The notes under the pieces are model-generated. The model ran no database searches. It saw only the letters and a program-made list of their open reading frames with translations, and had not been told where the DNA came from. The translations under genes and the position numbers were made by a program. Shown here piece after piece: positions 21,433 to 30,958 of a stretch of DNA of 64,000 nt; the stretch's first letter is position 1, and each line of letters begins with the position of its first letter. The DNA comes from an uncultured Alphaproteobacteria bacterium (GTDB lineage: Bacteria > Pseudomonadota > Alphaproteobacteria > Rhodobacterales > Rhodobacteraceae): assembly GCA_902537215.1 (NCBI GenBank), contig CACBAM010000004.1, forward strand, positions 1 through 64,000. Direction: 5' to 3'.

Positions 21433-22692
21433 CTAATTTAGTTTTCCCACTACTAAAGATGCATTGGTGCCACCGAACCCAAAGGAGTTTGATAGAGCCC
21501 TTGTAACTTTTCTCTCCCGCGCATGCTTTGGGACAAGATCTATTTTAGTATCGACAGCTGGGTTTTCAAGATTAATGGTTGGTGGAACAATTTGATCTCG
21601 AATTGATAGTATTGAAAAAATAGCTTCGACCGAGCCCGCAGCTCCTAGTAAGTGACCAATTGATGATTTTGTAGAGGACATGGATATTTTGTTTGCATAA
21701 TTCATAGCTAACGATTCGACGGCACTTAATTCTATGGTATCAGCCATAGTAGACGTACCGTGTGCATTAATATAGTCAATATCAGAAATATTTGATTGAC
21801 TGCTTTTGAGTGCTGCGCTCATCGATCTTTTGCCACCATCTCCATCTGGTGGAGGCGCAGTAATATGGTATGCATCGCCGGTCAGCCCATAACCCAAAAC
21901 CTCACAGTATATTTTAGCGCCCCTTTTTTTTGCATGCTCAAGCTCTTCTAGCACCACTATCCCAGCACCTTCTCCCATAACAAAGCCATCTCTATCGACA
22001 TCATATGGCCTACTGGCGATACTTGGATCTTCTCCAAATTTTGTTGATAAAGCCTTACATGCATTGAACCCAGCTATTCCCAGTTCTGTTATAGGGCTTT
22101 CAGCACCACCAGCTATCATTACATCAGCTTCGCCAGATATAATAAACCTAGAAGCATCACCGATAGCATGCGCACCCGTTGAACAAGCTGTTACCACAGA
22201 ATGGTTTGGTCCTTTAAAGCCATATCTTATTGAGACCTGACCAGAGATCAAATTGATCAATGCCCCGGGTATGAAGAAAGGAGAAACTCTCCTCGGTCCC
22301 TTATCTTTGATTAAATTAGCAGTATCTCCTATAGACTGAAGACCACCTATACCTGAACCTATCATTACACCGGTTCGAAGTAAGTCTTCCTCTTTATCAG
22401 GAGTCCAACCGGCATCCTTTACAGCTTGATCCGCCGCGCATATACCGTAGAGAATGAAGTCATCAACTTTCCTTCTATCTTTTATATTCATCCACTCGTC
22501 GGGATTAAATTTTTCTTCTGAGTCATCACCGAAAGGGATTTCACAAGCATAACTTGTAGAATAATCTGATGGGTCAAATTTTGTTATCTTCGTTGCTGAT
22601 GACTCCCCTTTTAATAGCCTATTCCATACTATTTCAACGCCGCACCCAAGTGGGGTCAATAATCCTATTCCAGTTACTGCAACACGTCTCAT
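21433..22692 (-). CDS. fabF: 3-oxoacyl-ACP synthase II (KAS II)
   Basis: Elongating condensing enzyme of type II fatty acid synthesis. Catalytic Cys in VTACSTGAHAIGDA near residue 169, His in NAHGTSTMADTIEL near residue 308 and second His in KSSIGHLLGAAGSVEA near residue 345 complete the Cys-His-His triad. Length 419 is typical. It lies directly downstream of acpP in a fatty-acid operon. mltG follows after 21 bases. Confidence 0.97.
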   Translation of the reverse strand: MRRVAVTGIGLLTPLGCGVEIVWNRLLKGESSATKITKFDPSDYSTSYACEIPFGDDSEEKFNPDEWMNIKDRRKVDDFILYGICAADQAVKDAGWTPDKEEDLLRTGVMIGSGIGGLQSIGDTANLIKDKGPRRVSPFFIPGALINLISGQVSIRYGFKGPNHSVVTACSTGAHAIGDASRFIISGEADVMIAGGAESPITELGIAGFNACKALSTKFGEDPSIASRPYDVDRDGFVMGEGAGIVVLEELEHAKKRGAKIYCEVLGYGLTGDAYHITAPPPDGDGGKRSMSAALKSSQSNISDIDYINAHGTSTMADTIELSAVESLAMNYANKISMSSTKSSIGHLLGAAGSVEAIFSILSIRDQIVPPTINLENPAVDTKIDLVPKHARERKVTRALSNSFGFGGTNASLVVGKLN

Positions 22693-22731
22693 GCTTTTCT
22701 ATCTAATGTGATGCTCCGAGTTTCAAGTACC

Positions 22732-22965
22732 TTAAGAGTTTTCTTCGATGAACTTCACAGCATCACCGACAGTCTGGATGGTTTCGGCTGCATCATCTGG
22801 AATTTCTATACCAAATTCTTCTTCGAAAGCCATCACCAGCTCCACTGTGTCAAGGCTATCCGCGCCCAAATCATCTATAAAAGATGAACTATCTGATATC
22901 GAGCCTTCTTCTACACTCAAGTGCTCTACAACTATTTTTTTAACTCTATCTACAACATCACTCAT
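22732..22965 (-). CDS. acpP: Acyl carrier protein
   Basis: A 77-residue, strongly acidic four-helix carrier. The phosphopantetheine attachment Ser lies in [28 protein letters not shown], the strongest ribosome-binding site in this part of the window, precedes the ATG, which fits the very high expression of AcpP. A 148-base gap separates it from fabG, so acpP may also have its own promoter. Confidence 0.98.
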   Translation of the reverse strand: MSDVVDRVKKIVVEHLSVEEGSISDSSSFIDDLGADSLDTVELVMAFEEEFGIEIPDDAAETIQTVGDAVKFIEENS

Positions 22966-23113
22966 ATTAACCTCCTCATCATCTTACAGATTATTTGGCC
23001 TGTTTTCTGTTACGAAAATAGCCAACTTTCGATAATTTTTTTCTTTTATACATAATTATGAAAACAAGCAATACTTATCTGGAAAATTTTAGAGTAAGAC
23101 GGAGAAAAACTCT

Positions 23114-23857
23114 CTACGTTAGGAAAAGGCCTCCGTTAACGTGTATGTTTTGCCCGGTAATATAACCTGCTTCATTAGTCACAAGAAATAACACCAATGC
23201 TGATACATCATCGCCAGTCCCCATTCTGCCTATTGGAATCCTCTCAGTTATTTTCAACTTTTGATCATCTGTCAATTTAGCTGTCATAGATGTATCAATA
23301 AATCCTGGTGATATGCAGTTGACTGTAATGCCTCTTGTTGCAACTTCTAATGCCAATGATTTTGTTAGTCCATTCAATGCACCTTTGGCAGCTACATAAT
23401 TGCTTTGCCCAGGATTACCCGTCGACGCAACTACAGAAGAAATATTTACTATTCTTCCCCATTTATTTTTAATCATTCCTCGAATGAACTTCCTGCAAAT
23501 TATCATCGATGCATCGAGATTAATTGCAAAAACCTTATCCCAAGCATTATCAGTCATTCTCATAAATAGATTATCTTCAGTAATACCCGCATTATTTACA
23601 ATAATGCTGATACCTCCATATTTCTCAATTATCGAGTCACAAAAATCACTTACATTTTCTCTTTCACTTAAATCAACGGAAAAATAGTTAATATTCTCTG
23701 TAGTTGGTAGCTCATTTCGTAACTTAGATATTTTCTCTTTGGAAGATCCAACGAGAAAGAGATTAGCTTTTGTCGAAGCAAATGCCTTAGATAGGCTAGT
23801 ACCTATTCCTCCAGTTGCACCGGTAATTAGAATATTTAAGTTTTCCAAATTAGTCAC
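23114..23857 (-). CDS. fabG: 3-oxoacyl-ACP reductase FabG
   Basis: NADPH-dependent ketoreductase of fatty acid synthesis, SDR family. Cofactor motif GATGGIGTSLSKAF near residue 13, NNAG near residue 88, catalytic Ser in NISSVVASTG and Tyr/Lys in SNYVAAKGALNGL are present; the C-terminus GQNIHVNGG is typical. Start is GTG at 23857, which lies inside the last codons of fabD (8-base overlap), pointing to translational coupling. Confidence 0.95.
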   Translation of the reverse strand: MTNLENLNILITGATGGIGTSLSKAFASTKANLFLVGSSKEKISKLRNELPTTENINYFSVDLSERENVSDFCDSIIEKYGGISIIVNNAGITEDNLFMRMTDNAWDKVFAINLDASMIICRKFIRGMIKNKWGRIVNISSVVASTGNPGQSNYVAAKGALNGLTKSLALEVATRGITVNCISPGFIDTSMTAKLTDDQKLKITERIPIGRMGTGDDVSALVLFLVTNEAGYITGQNIHVNGGLFLT

Positions 23858-24797
23858 TGATCATTTCCAAAGCTTGATCGATCTGAGGAGCCAGGCCTAC
23901 CGAAAGAACGTTTGCATCAGGAATTGTTCTTTTCACCGTCCCGGTCAATATTTTACCTGGACCTATTTCAAAAAAGTTTTTTATACCATATTGGTCTGCC
24001 ATCTTTACTAAACTCTCTCTCCATCTTACTGTTGCACAAATCTGTTTGACTAACCTATCCACTAAACCCTCAGTTGAACAAAGTATACTTAAATCAACGT
24101 TCTGAATAATTGGAACTATTGGGTTTGAGAAATTTACTTTTCCCAATTCAGATTCCATTGCTAAAGCAGCCGGTTTCATAAGAGGAGAGTGAAAAGGGGC
24201 AGAAACTGGAAGTTTAATAATTCTCTTAGCGTTTTTCTCTTTTAAAATATCAGAGAACTTTTCCACTTCTTTCTTTTCGCCAGAGATAACCACTTGTGAA
24301 GGGTCGTTGTCGTTAGCAACTTGGATCAAATGGTTGTCGCTTTTACTTGTAATTATAAGTTCGTTTACAATTTCACTAGTTAAGCCTAAAACAGCGACCA
24401 TTGAACCCTTACCTTCAGAGACCGCTTTTTGCATAGCTATTCCCCTTTTTCTTAATACTATGGCAGTATCTCTCAGAGAAATTACCCCTGAAGCGCACAG
24501 GGCACTATATTCTCCTAATGAGTGCCCAGCTAAAAGCTCAATTGTTTTAAGATCCAACCCATTGGATGACATGACCCTTAAAACCGCAATAGAAGCTGCC
24601 ATAATGGCGGGTTGAGCATTTTTTGTTAATGTTAATTCTTCAATATCGCCTGAAAACATCAACGCCGACAGTTTTTCTCCAAGAGCTTCATCAACCTCCG
24701 AAAAAACATCTTTGGCTACCTCAAACTGGCTTGCTAATTCTTTCCCCATACCTATAAATTGTGATCCTTGGCCTGGAAATAAAAAAGCTTTTTTCAT
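23850..24797 (-). CDS. fabD: Malonyl-CoA:ACP transacylase
   Basis: Loads malonyl groups on to ACP. N-terminal FLFPGQGSQFIGMGKEL, nucleophile Ser in the elbow GHSLGEYSAL near residue 92, Arg117-type segment (VLRKRGIAMQ) and catalytic His in PVSAPFHSPLMKPA near residue 200 are intact. Length 315 is normal. GAGGAAAAGG precedes the ATG. First gene of the fatty-acid cluster; divergent from rpsF. Confidence 0.96.
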   Translation of the reverse strand: MKKAFLFPGQGSQFIGMGKELASQFEVAKDVFSEVDEALGEKLSALMFSGDIEELTLTKNAQPAIMAASIAVLRVMSSNGLDLKTIELLAGHSLGEYSALCASGVISLRDTAIVLRKRGIAMQKAVSEGKGSMVAVLGLTSEIVNELIITSKSDNHLIQVANDNDPSQVVISGEKKEVEKFSDILKEKNAKRIIKLPVSAPFHSPLMKPAALAMESELGKVNFSNPIVPIIQNVDLSILCSTEGLVDRLVKQICATVRWRESLVKMADQYGIKNFFEIGPGKILTGTVKRTIPDANVLSVGLAPQIDQALEMISD

Positions 24798-24880
24798 ATC
24801 CTTTTCCTCGCATTCGTTCTTAGAAAAATTGCTTTGTGATAGTTTTTATACCAAAAAAATCATTTAGACAATGCAACTGT

Positions 24881-24910
24881 TTGCTTGCTTTTTTATTTTT
24901 GCTGTATATA
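24881..24910 (+). promoter_or_regulatory. Candidate sigma-70 promoter of rpsF operon
   Basis: TTGCTT at 24881-24886 and TATATA at 24905-24910 are separated by 18 bases, about 34 bases ahead of the rpsF start. The position, between divergent fabD and rpsF, is where a promoter for the ribosomal operon is expected. Confidence 0.45.
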
Positions 24911-24943
24911 ACAATCTCAACCAACTATTTTGAAGGTCTTTTA

Positions 24944-25294
24944 ATGCCCAATTACGAACACGTTTTTATTTGTAGACAAGATTTAACATCCGTACAAGCT
25001 GAGACTCTCGCCGAAGAATTTAAAGGTACTCTCGCTGAGAATGGTGGAAAAGTAATTGAAAGTGAATATTGGGGCTTGAGATCAATAGCTTACAGAATGA
25101 ACAAAAATAGGAAGGGTCATTATTTTATGTTTAAATCAAATAGTGAAGCAAAAGCGGTGGCTGAAATGGAGCGACTGATGAACATACATGAAGATATTAT
25201 GAGATTTTTAACTATTAAGGTAAAAGAGCATAAAGATGGTCATTCAATCATGATGAACAGTAGGAATAAAGACGAAGAAGAGAGGACTGATTGA
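24944..25294 (+). CDS. rpsF: 30S ribosomal protein S6
   Basis: Small-subunit protein binding next to S18. The conserved N-terminus is [17 protein letters not shown] and the segment [19 protein letters not shown] near residue 45 matches S6; an acidic C-terminal tail follows. I chose ATG 24944, preceded by GAAGG at seven bases; the frame is open further upstream to 24836 but that part is hydrophobic, unrelated to S6 and covers the promoter. Length 116 is normal. rpsR follows almost immediately. Confidence 0.96.
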   Translation: MPNYEHVFICRQDLTSVQAETLAEEFKGTLAENGGKVIESEYWGLRSIAYRMNKNRKGHYFMFKSNSEAKAVAEMERLMNIHEDIMRFLTIKVKEHKDGHSIMMNSRNKDEEERTD

Positions 25295-25296
25295 AT

Positions 25297-25560
25297 ATGG
25301 AGAAGAGGTATAATGATAGAAGGTCTCAAAATAATAACAACAAACACTATTTTAGGCGTCAAAAAAGTTGTCCGTTCTCCGAAAAAGGGGCACAACCTAT
25401 TGACTACAAGGATGTAAGGACTCTTCAAAAATTTATTTCAGAGAGAGGGAAAATCATACCGTCGAGGATTACTGCGGTTTCAACCAAGAAACAAAGAGAA
25501 CTTGCAATCGCAATAAAACGAGCTAGGTTCTTAGGCTTGTTGCCTTACGCAGTTAAATAG
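25297..25560 (+). CDS. rpsR: 30S ribosomal protein S18
   Basis: An 87-residue basic protein with the conserved core [19 protein letters not shown] and [20 protein letters not shown], ending in [10 protein letters not shown]. An upstream in-frame TTG overlaps the rpsF stop; ATG 25297 with AGAGGA upstream is the more likely start. The gene sits between rpsF and rplI as in most bacteria. Confidence 0.96.
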   Translation: MEKRYNDRRSQNNNNKHYFRRQKSCPFSEKGAQPIDYKDVRTLQKFISERGKIIPSRITAVSTKKQRELAIAIKRARFLGLLPYAVK

Positions 25561-25568
25561 GCCTCAGC

Positions 25569-26201
25569 ATGGAAATCATATTACTTCAAAAGATAAATAA
25601 ACTAGGAAATATAGGCGATACAGTTAAAGTAAAGCCAGGATTTGGTAGGAATCACCTTATTCCTAGTGGTAAAGCTTTGAGAGCAACGAAAGAAAACAAA
25701 GAAGTTTTTGAAACCACAAAAGCAAAGTTACTAGAGAAAAATAAGAACGAGATTGAAAAAGCAGAGAAAATACGAGCGGAAGTAGAATCTTTGAATTTGA
25801 TGATTGTTAGGTCAGCATCTGATACGGGAATATTGTATGGGTCGGTTACCACAAGAGATATTGTAAACCTCATTGGTGAAAATGGAATAATACTAAGCAG
25901 AAGACAGATAGCTTTAGACAAACCCATAAAAGAGTTAGGATTATTCGACATGAGTGTAATTTTGCATCCTGAAGTTGAAAGCAAAATAAAATTGAAAGTG
26001 GTACGAAGCTTAGGGGACACTACACCGGATATAGAAGATAAAAAGGATGCAGATAACAGTTCAGATGAAATTAATGCGGAGCTTAACGAAAGCCTCCTAG
26101 AGGATGGCGTTTCACTGAAAACTGTAGAGACTATCTCTGAAGAAGTAAAAGAAGAGATCAGCTCTGAAAATAAAGCACCTGAGAAAAGCGGAACAGAATA
26201 A
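25569..26201 (+). CDS. rplI: 50S ribosomal protein L9
   Basis: The N-terminal rRNA-binding domain (MEIILLQKINKLGNIGDTVK, PGFGRNHLIPSGKALRAT) is joined by a long basic helix to the C-terminal domain (GSVTTRDIVNLI). After about residue 150 comes a 55-residue acidic, Ser/Glu-rich extension that ordinary L9 lacks; extended acidic tails are known in alphaproteobacterial L9. Total 210 residues. Confidence 0.95.
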   Translation: MEIILLQKINKLGNIGDTVKVKPGFGRNHLIPSGKALRATKENKEVFETTKAKLLEKNKNEIEKAEKIRAEVESLNLMIVRSASDTGILYGSVTTRDIVNLIGENGIILSRRQIALDKPIKELGLFDMSVILHPEVESKIKLKVVRSLGDTTPDIEDKKDADNSSDEINAELNESLLEDGVSLKTVETISEEVKEEISSENKAPEKSGTE

Positions 26202-26274
26202 TCTGCTAATCAATACAAGAGATTGTACCCAACAAGCATAACACTATGAAATAGCGATTGTTGGCATAATTAAT

Positions 26275-26304
26275 TTGGTGAAAAAAAAAGAGTTAGTATA
26301 TACT
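26275..26304 (+). promoter_or_regulatory. Candidate promoter of dnaB
   Basis: TTGGTG at 26275-26280 and TATACT at 26299-26304 are 18 bases apart. Transcription would begin near 26311, only about ten bases before the chosen dnaB start, giving a very short leader. The 110-base gap after rplI contains no terminator that I can see. Confidence 0.4.
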
Positions 26305-26320
26305 ATCTGCGGTGAGACTC

Positions 26321-27769
26321 ATGGATAATGTTAAACTTGATCAAACGGCGGATGTCGACAAATCTTCCACTTTTAATCTTGAAGCCGAGCAAGCTCTGAT
26401 AGGTTTGCTATTAGTGAATAGCGAAATTTTAGGGGAAATAGAATACATTATTGATGAAGATCATTTCTATGACGGGATAAATAAAAAAATATTCACCCAT
26501 ATTGCATCTAGAACGAAAAAAGGGCTTATTGTCTCACCAATTACTTTAAAACCATATCTAGACTCAGACGAGGATTTCCATGATATAGACGTTCCTTCTT
26601 TGCTTACAGAATTATCTGCTATGGCTATAAGCGCCTATGCAGCAAAAGACTATGCAAATGCTTTATATGATTTAGCAGTTAGAAGAAAACTCGTTGATAT
26701 TGGAAACGAAATAATTCTTGACGCAAAAAAAATAACAGAGGAAACAGTCCCTTCTCAACTTATTACAAAAGCAGAACAATCTCTTTATAATGTGGCATCA
26801 AATGGTACTCAATCAAAAAGCTTTGAGCCTCTTGTAAAAGCTGCGACTGAGGCAATCGAATTGGCCAACAGAGCTTTCGACTCAGATATACAAGGCGTAT
26901 CGGGTATACCTTCCGGATTTATTGACATAGACAAAAAATTGGGAGGGTTGCAGAATTCAGATTTGATAATTCTTGCTGGACGGCCATCTATGGGAAAAAC
27001 CGCTTTGGCAACAAATATTGCATACAATGCCTCGATCGCTAATTTTAAGAAATATGGCAAAGCTGCTAGTGTTGGCTTCTTTTCACTTGAAATGTCTTCA
27101 GCACAGCTCGCCACAAGAATTTTATCTGATATAAGCAAAATTCCTTCAGAACAGATTAGAAGAGGTGAGCTATCCGAAAATGAATTTAATCAGTTCGTGG
27201 ATGCTGCTCGGTCACTGGATCAAAGTAAATTTTTTATAGATGATACTCCGGCGCTTTTAATATCAAGTATAGCATCTAAAGCTAGAAGGCTAAAAAGAAC
27301 ACATGGCCTTGATCTTTTGATAATAGATTATCTTCAATTAATACGGGCTTCATCAAATAGAGAAAACAGAGTTAATGAAATTGCTGAAATAACTCAAGGG
27401 CTTAAAGCAATTGCAAAAGAATTGAATATACCTGTCTTAGCTTTATCTCAACTCTCTCGGCAAGTGGAAAATAGAGATGATAAAAGACCACAACTTGCAG
27501 ATCTACGGGAGAGTGGTTCCATTGAACAAGATGCTGACGTTGTTTTGTTTATATTTCGAGAAGAATATTATAAAGAGAGGGAAAAACCAGGCGATCAAGA
27601 CCTTGATGCACTTATAAAGTGGCAAGAGGAAATGGAACAAATTCATGGAAAAGCAGAGTTAATAATTGGAAAGCAACGCCATGGTCCAGTTGGTACAGTT
27701 GATTTAGCTTTTGATGGACGTTTTACACGATTTGGTAATTTGGCAAAGAGCCATCAAGTCAAAAATTGA
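26321..27769 (+). CDS. dnaB: Replicative DNA helicase DnaB
   Basis: Hexameric helicase of the replication fork. N-terminal primase-binding domain (NLEAEQALIGLLLVNSEILG), linker, then RecA-like motor with Walker A GRPSMGKTALATNIA near residue 222, Walker B LLIIDYLQLI near residue 332, and DNA-binding loop segment LSQLSRQVENRDDKRPQLAD. C-terminal GKQRHGPVGTVDLAFDGRF is typical. I chose ATG 26321 (482 residues), preceded by GGTGAG; a GTG nine bases upstream is an alternative. Confidence 0.97.
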   Translation: MDNVKLDQTADVDKSSTFNLEAEQALIGLLLVNSEILGEIEYIIDEDHFYDGINKKIFTHIASRTKKGLIVSPITLKPYLDSDEDFHDIDVPSLLTELSAMAISAYAAKDYANALYDLAVRRKLVDIGNEIILDAKKITEETVPSQLITKAEQSLYNVASNGTQSKSFEPLVKAATEAIELANRAFDSDIQGVSGIPSGFIDIDKKLGGLQNSDLIILAGRPSMGKTALATNIAYNASIANFKKYGKAASVGFFSLEMSSAQLATRILSDISKIPSEQIRRGELSENEFNQFVDAARSLDQSKFFIDDTPALLISSIASKARRLKRTHGLDLLIIDYLQLIRASSNRENRVNEIAEITQGLKAIAKELNIPVLALSQLSRQVENRDDKRPQLADLRESGSIEQDADVVLFIFREEYYKEREKPGDQDLDALIKWQEEMEQIHGKAELIIGKQRHGPVGTVDLAFDGRFTRFGNLAKSHQVKN

Positions 27770-27784
27770 GACTTAGGATAATAA

Positions 27785-28825
27785 TTGTCTCCTGAACTTC
27801 ATATTAATCTTGCCAATTTAAGAAGTAACATCAAATTTTTCCAAACAATAATAAAAAAAAATACTGAGCTATCGGCTGTTGTTAAATCAGACGCTTATGG
27901 CCTAGGCATCGCGAAAATTGTTCCTGAAATTGAGCGATATGGAGTAAGAAGTTTTTTTACAGCAACTATTATTGAAGCAATAAAGATAAGGAGTTTCTCA
28001 AGGGATTCTGAAATATTTACTTTAAATGGATTTGATTTTCTGAAATCTAATCTTTACCGGGAACATAATATAACTCCAATTATTAATAATATTTTAGAAG
28101 CCCAAAAGTTTATTGAAATTTTTAATCAAACGCAAAAGGTTGCCATTCAACTAAATACCGGCATGAACCGCTTAGGACTGGATACGCAATCTCTCCTTGA
28201 AAACATCGATATAATAAAATCACTACCATTGAATTTGATTTTGACACATTTAGCTTGTGCAGACGAAACATCCAATAAAGAAAACAAAGCGCAAAAAGAC
28301 CTATTTATTAAATTATGTAAATTTTTACCTAACATTCGTCAAAGTATCTCGGCGAGCCATGGAACTTTATTGGGGAACGAGTTTCACTTTGATATGGTCA
28401 GGCCTGGTATTGGGTTATATGGAGGAATTAGGAATAATGGATTGAAAGAAGTTATTCAAATAAAGGTTCCAGTCCTTCAAGACTTTATAATAGATAAAAA
28501 CATGCAAGTTGGTTATAACTTTACATACAAAGCTAAACATAAAATGAGAGTTGCTACTCTAGCGATGGGATATGCGGACGGTTTACCGAGAACACTGAGT
28601 AACATAGGTAAATTATTCTATGGAAGCACACCATGCCCCATAATAGGTAGAATTTCTATGGATCTGGTTACAGTAGATATTTCAAATTTACCCAAAACCC
28701 CTAAATATCTTTGTGTATTTTCACCTGAATATCGAGTTGATGATTTTGCGAAAGACTGTAAAACCATTAGTCATGAAGTGCTAGTGAATTTAGGTGAAAG
28801 AATTAGCAGAGTTTACTCGAAATAG
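27785..28825 (+). CDS. alr: Alanine racemase
   Basis: PLP enzyme making D-alanine for peptidoglycan. The PLP lysine is in SAVVKSDAYGLG near residue 34; GMNRLGL, SASHGTL and RPGIGLYGG follow in order, and the C-domain has MGYADGLPR and IGRISMDLVTVDIS. Length 346 is slightly short. The start must be TTG 27785: a stop codon immediately precedes it in frame and AGGA lies five bases upstream. Position after dnaB is the normal alphaproteobacterial order. Confidence 0.93.
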   Translation: MSPELHINLANLRSNIKFFQTIIKKNTELSAVVKSDAYGLGIAKIVPEIERYGVRSFFTATIIEAIKIRSFSRDSEIFTLNGFDFLKSNLYREHNITPIINNILEAQKFIEIFNQTQKVAIQLNTGMNRLGLDTQSLLENIDIIKSLPLNLILTHLACADETSNKENKAQKDLFIKLCKFLPNIRQSISASHGTLLGNEFHFDMVRPGIGLYGGIRNNGLKEVIQIKVPVLQDFIIDKNMQVGYNFTYKAKHKMRVATLAMGYADGLPRTLSNIGKLFYGSTPCPIIGRISMDLVTVDISNLPKTPKYLCVFSPEYRVDDFAKDCKTISHEVLVNLGERISRVYSK

Positions 28826-28833
28826 GAAATTAT

Positions 28834-29616
28834 ATGAAAATTATTTTTTATATTGGACTTATAGGTAACACACTTCTAATTTTTATTTCCAAGATTGGTA
28901 TTTTTAGCCGATTTACCTGGAAGATTCTATCATATGCACTTAAGGGACCATTCTACGCTAAGGCCTTTTTCAATCAATTAATACAAATAGGGTTTATGTC
29001 TTTACCTGTTGTAGGATTGACTGCAGTTTTTACTGGCGCCGCCTTAGCTCTTCAAATTTATTCTGGAGGAACTCGCTTCAATGCCGAAAGTGTAGTTCCT
29101 TCAATAGTGGCTATTGGTATTTGTAGAGAGTTAGGACCTGTGCTTTGTGGATTGATCATGTCGGGTCGGGTTGCTTCGTCAATATCCGCTGAAATAGGAA
29201 CAATGAAAGTTACAGAACAGGTTGACGCTCTGTATACACTAAATGCAAACCCATATAATTTTCTTATTATACCCCGTGTTTTAGCTTGTATTATTTCATT
29301 ACCACTCTTGACACTTACTGGCGATATCCTTGGCATTCTAGGGGGATTCTTGGTTGGCGTTAGTACTCTTGAATTTAATCCATCAAATTATTTATTAAAT
29401 ACAATTAAATTCCTAGAATTAGCCGACGTTGTCTCTGGTTTAATAAAAGCGGGTTTTTTCGGGTTAATCATTGGCGTGCTAGGGACATTTCATGGACTGA
29501 ATACAACAGTTGGAGCACGAGGTGTTGGCAAAGCAACTATCAACTCTGTTGTTTGGTCTTCAATAACTATTCTTGCCGCAAACTACATTTTAACAGAAGC
29601 CTTATTTAATAAATGA
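28834..29616 (+). CDS. mlaE: MlaE-family ABC transporter permease
   Basis: Inner-membrane permease of the Mla phospholipid transport system. The family signature GRVASSISAEIGTMKVTEQV lies near residue 110, with EQVDAL following; five or so hydrophobic segments are visible. Length 260 is typical. The stop overlaps mlaF by four bases (ATGA). No MlaD or MlaC gene is adjacent in this window. Confidence 0.92.
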   Translation: MKIIFYIGLIGNTLLIFISKIGIFSRFTWKILSYALKGPFYAKAFFNQLIQIGFMSLPVVGLTAVFTGAALALQIYSGGTRFNAESVVPSIVAIGICRELGPVLCGLIMSGRVASSISAEIGTMKVTEQVDALYTLNANPYNFLIIPRVLACIISLPLLTLTGDILGILGGFLVGVSTLEFNPSNYLLNTIKFLELADVVSGLIKAGFFGLIIGVLGTFHGLNTTVGARGVGKATINSVVWSSITILAANYILTEALFNK

Positions 29617-30347
29617 TCAAAAAATTGAAAATCGAAGTGAAAAACCTAAATAAGGTAATAGACTCCAAACGGATTTTAAAGAATATTTCTTTTACAATTG
29701 AGCCAGAGGAGCATTTGGTAATTATAGGTGGTTCAGGCGCAGGCAAGTCTATGTTAGCAAAGTGCATATTAGGACTTGAAAATATTAGCTCTGGTTCAAT
29801 ATTTTTTGATGGTAAGCTGATTAGCAGAAATGCAGATCGGCAAAAAATTTTAGATAAATTGGGCGTTTGTTTTCAAAGTAATGCGCTATTCGATAGCTAT
29901 AATATTTGGCAGAACATTGCATTTAAAAAACTATATAATGAAAAATCGCCTAGCATTATAAAGCTTAGAAAACTAGCAATAGAAAGGCTAAGAGAGGTTG
30001 GATTGCCCACTAATATAGCCGAGGACTACCCATCTGAATTATCTGGAGGAATGCAAAAAAGGGTTGGCATAGCTAGATCAATATTTTCAGATCCAGATAT
30101 TCTGATTTTTGATGAACCAACTACTGGGCTTGACCCAATAATGTCAAAAAAAATAATTTCTTTAATTAGTAAAATCATAAAAGATTCCAAAAAAACTGCT
30201 ATTACAATCACCCACGATATTAATTTGGCAATGTTTCTTGCGACGAAGATTATTCTATTAAATGATGGAAAAGTTGAATGGTCTGGAAATCCAAAACAGG
30301 CTATCTTATCCAAAAATAAATTGTTAAAGATATTCTTAAATGGTTAA
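29613..30347 (+). CDS. mlaF: MlaF-family ABC transporter ATP-binding protein
   Basis: ATPase of the Mla lipid transporter. Walker A IGGSGAGKSMLAKCILGLE near residue 37, Q-loop in GVCFQSNALFDSYNIW, ABC signature SELSGGMQKRVGIARS near residue 140 and Walker B DILIFDEPTTGLDP near residue 161 are all intact, with switch His in TITHDI. Length 244. Coupled to mlaE by a four-base overlap. The MCE-domain partner must be encoded elsewhere if this is a complete system. Confidence 0.92.
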   Translation: MIKKLKIEVKNLNKVIDSKRILKNISFTIEPEEHLVIIGGSGAGKSMLAKCILGLENISSGSIFFDGKLISRNADRQKILDKLGVCFQSNALFDSYNIWQNIAFKKLYNEKSPSIIKLRKLAIERLREVGLPTNIAEDYPSELSGGMQKRVGIARSIFSDPDILIFDEPTTGLDPIMSKKIISLISKIIKDSKKTAITITHDINLAMFLATKIILLNDGKVEWSGNPKQAILSKNKLLKIFLNG

Positions 30348-30397
30348 TTTCTTAGAAAGTTTGTTAATTAAATTTCTTTACAAAGGAATCTGAGCTA

Positions 30398-30958
30398 ATG
30401 GAGATCTTGTCCTCTTTTGATTTGATTTCTGCCGGATTGATAATTTTCTCAGGAGTTTTTGCCTACTATAGAGGCTTCATAAAAGAAGTTCTGCTAATTT
30501 TAAACTGGTTTCTGGCAATTGTGGTAGCTTATCTTATTACCCCGCTGATTTTTACTACTATTTCCGAAATAGATTTTGTCATGGGCATATTAGGCGATAG
30601 CTGTGAATTGATGATGATTCTTTCTTTTATTTTGGGCTTTACACTAGCTCTTATAGCTATCTCGTTCATTACATACAGAATTTCATACTTTATTGAAACA
30701 TCAACTCTTAACGAGCTAAATAAAATCTTTGGTTTGCTTTTTGGGTTTTTAAGAGGGGGAATAATAATAATAATTTTTCTTGTTATTTATAATCAGGTGC
30801 TTAATGACTCCGATAGATGGAAATTTATTGGGCTGTCTAAGTCCAATATGATCACTTTAGATGTGCAAGAAAAAATACTCACAAACTATCCCCAAAATAT
30901 TCCAGAGTGGATAATTAGCAATTACGATAATCTGTTAACAACTTGTGTAAAAAAGTAA
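30398..30958 (+). CDS. cvpA: CvpA family membrane protein
   Basis: A 186-residue inner-membrane protein with four hydrophobic segments; the first contains the CvpA pattern FDLISAGLIIFSGVFAYYRG followed by FIKEVLLILNWFLAI. CvpA is linked to colicin V production and envelope homeostasis in other bacteria; the molecular function is unclear. purF, its usual downstream neighbour in alphaproteobacteria, is missing and an SDR follows directly. Confidence 0.87.
   Translation: MEILSSFDLISAGLIIFSGVFAYYRGFIKEVLLILNWFLAIVVAYLITPLIFTTISEIDFVMGILGDSCELMMILSFILGFTLALIAISFITYRISYFIETSTLNELNKIFGLLFGFLRGGIIIIIFLVIYNQVLNDSDRWKFIGLSKSNMITLDVQEKILTNYPQNIPEWIISNYDNLLTTCVKK

Noticed and set aside
24836-24943. Longer N-terminus for ribosomal protein S6
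   Set aside because: The added 36 residues are hydrophobic, absent from S6 proteins and overlap the likely promoter; ATG 24944 has a proper ribosome-binding site.
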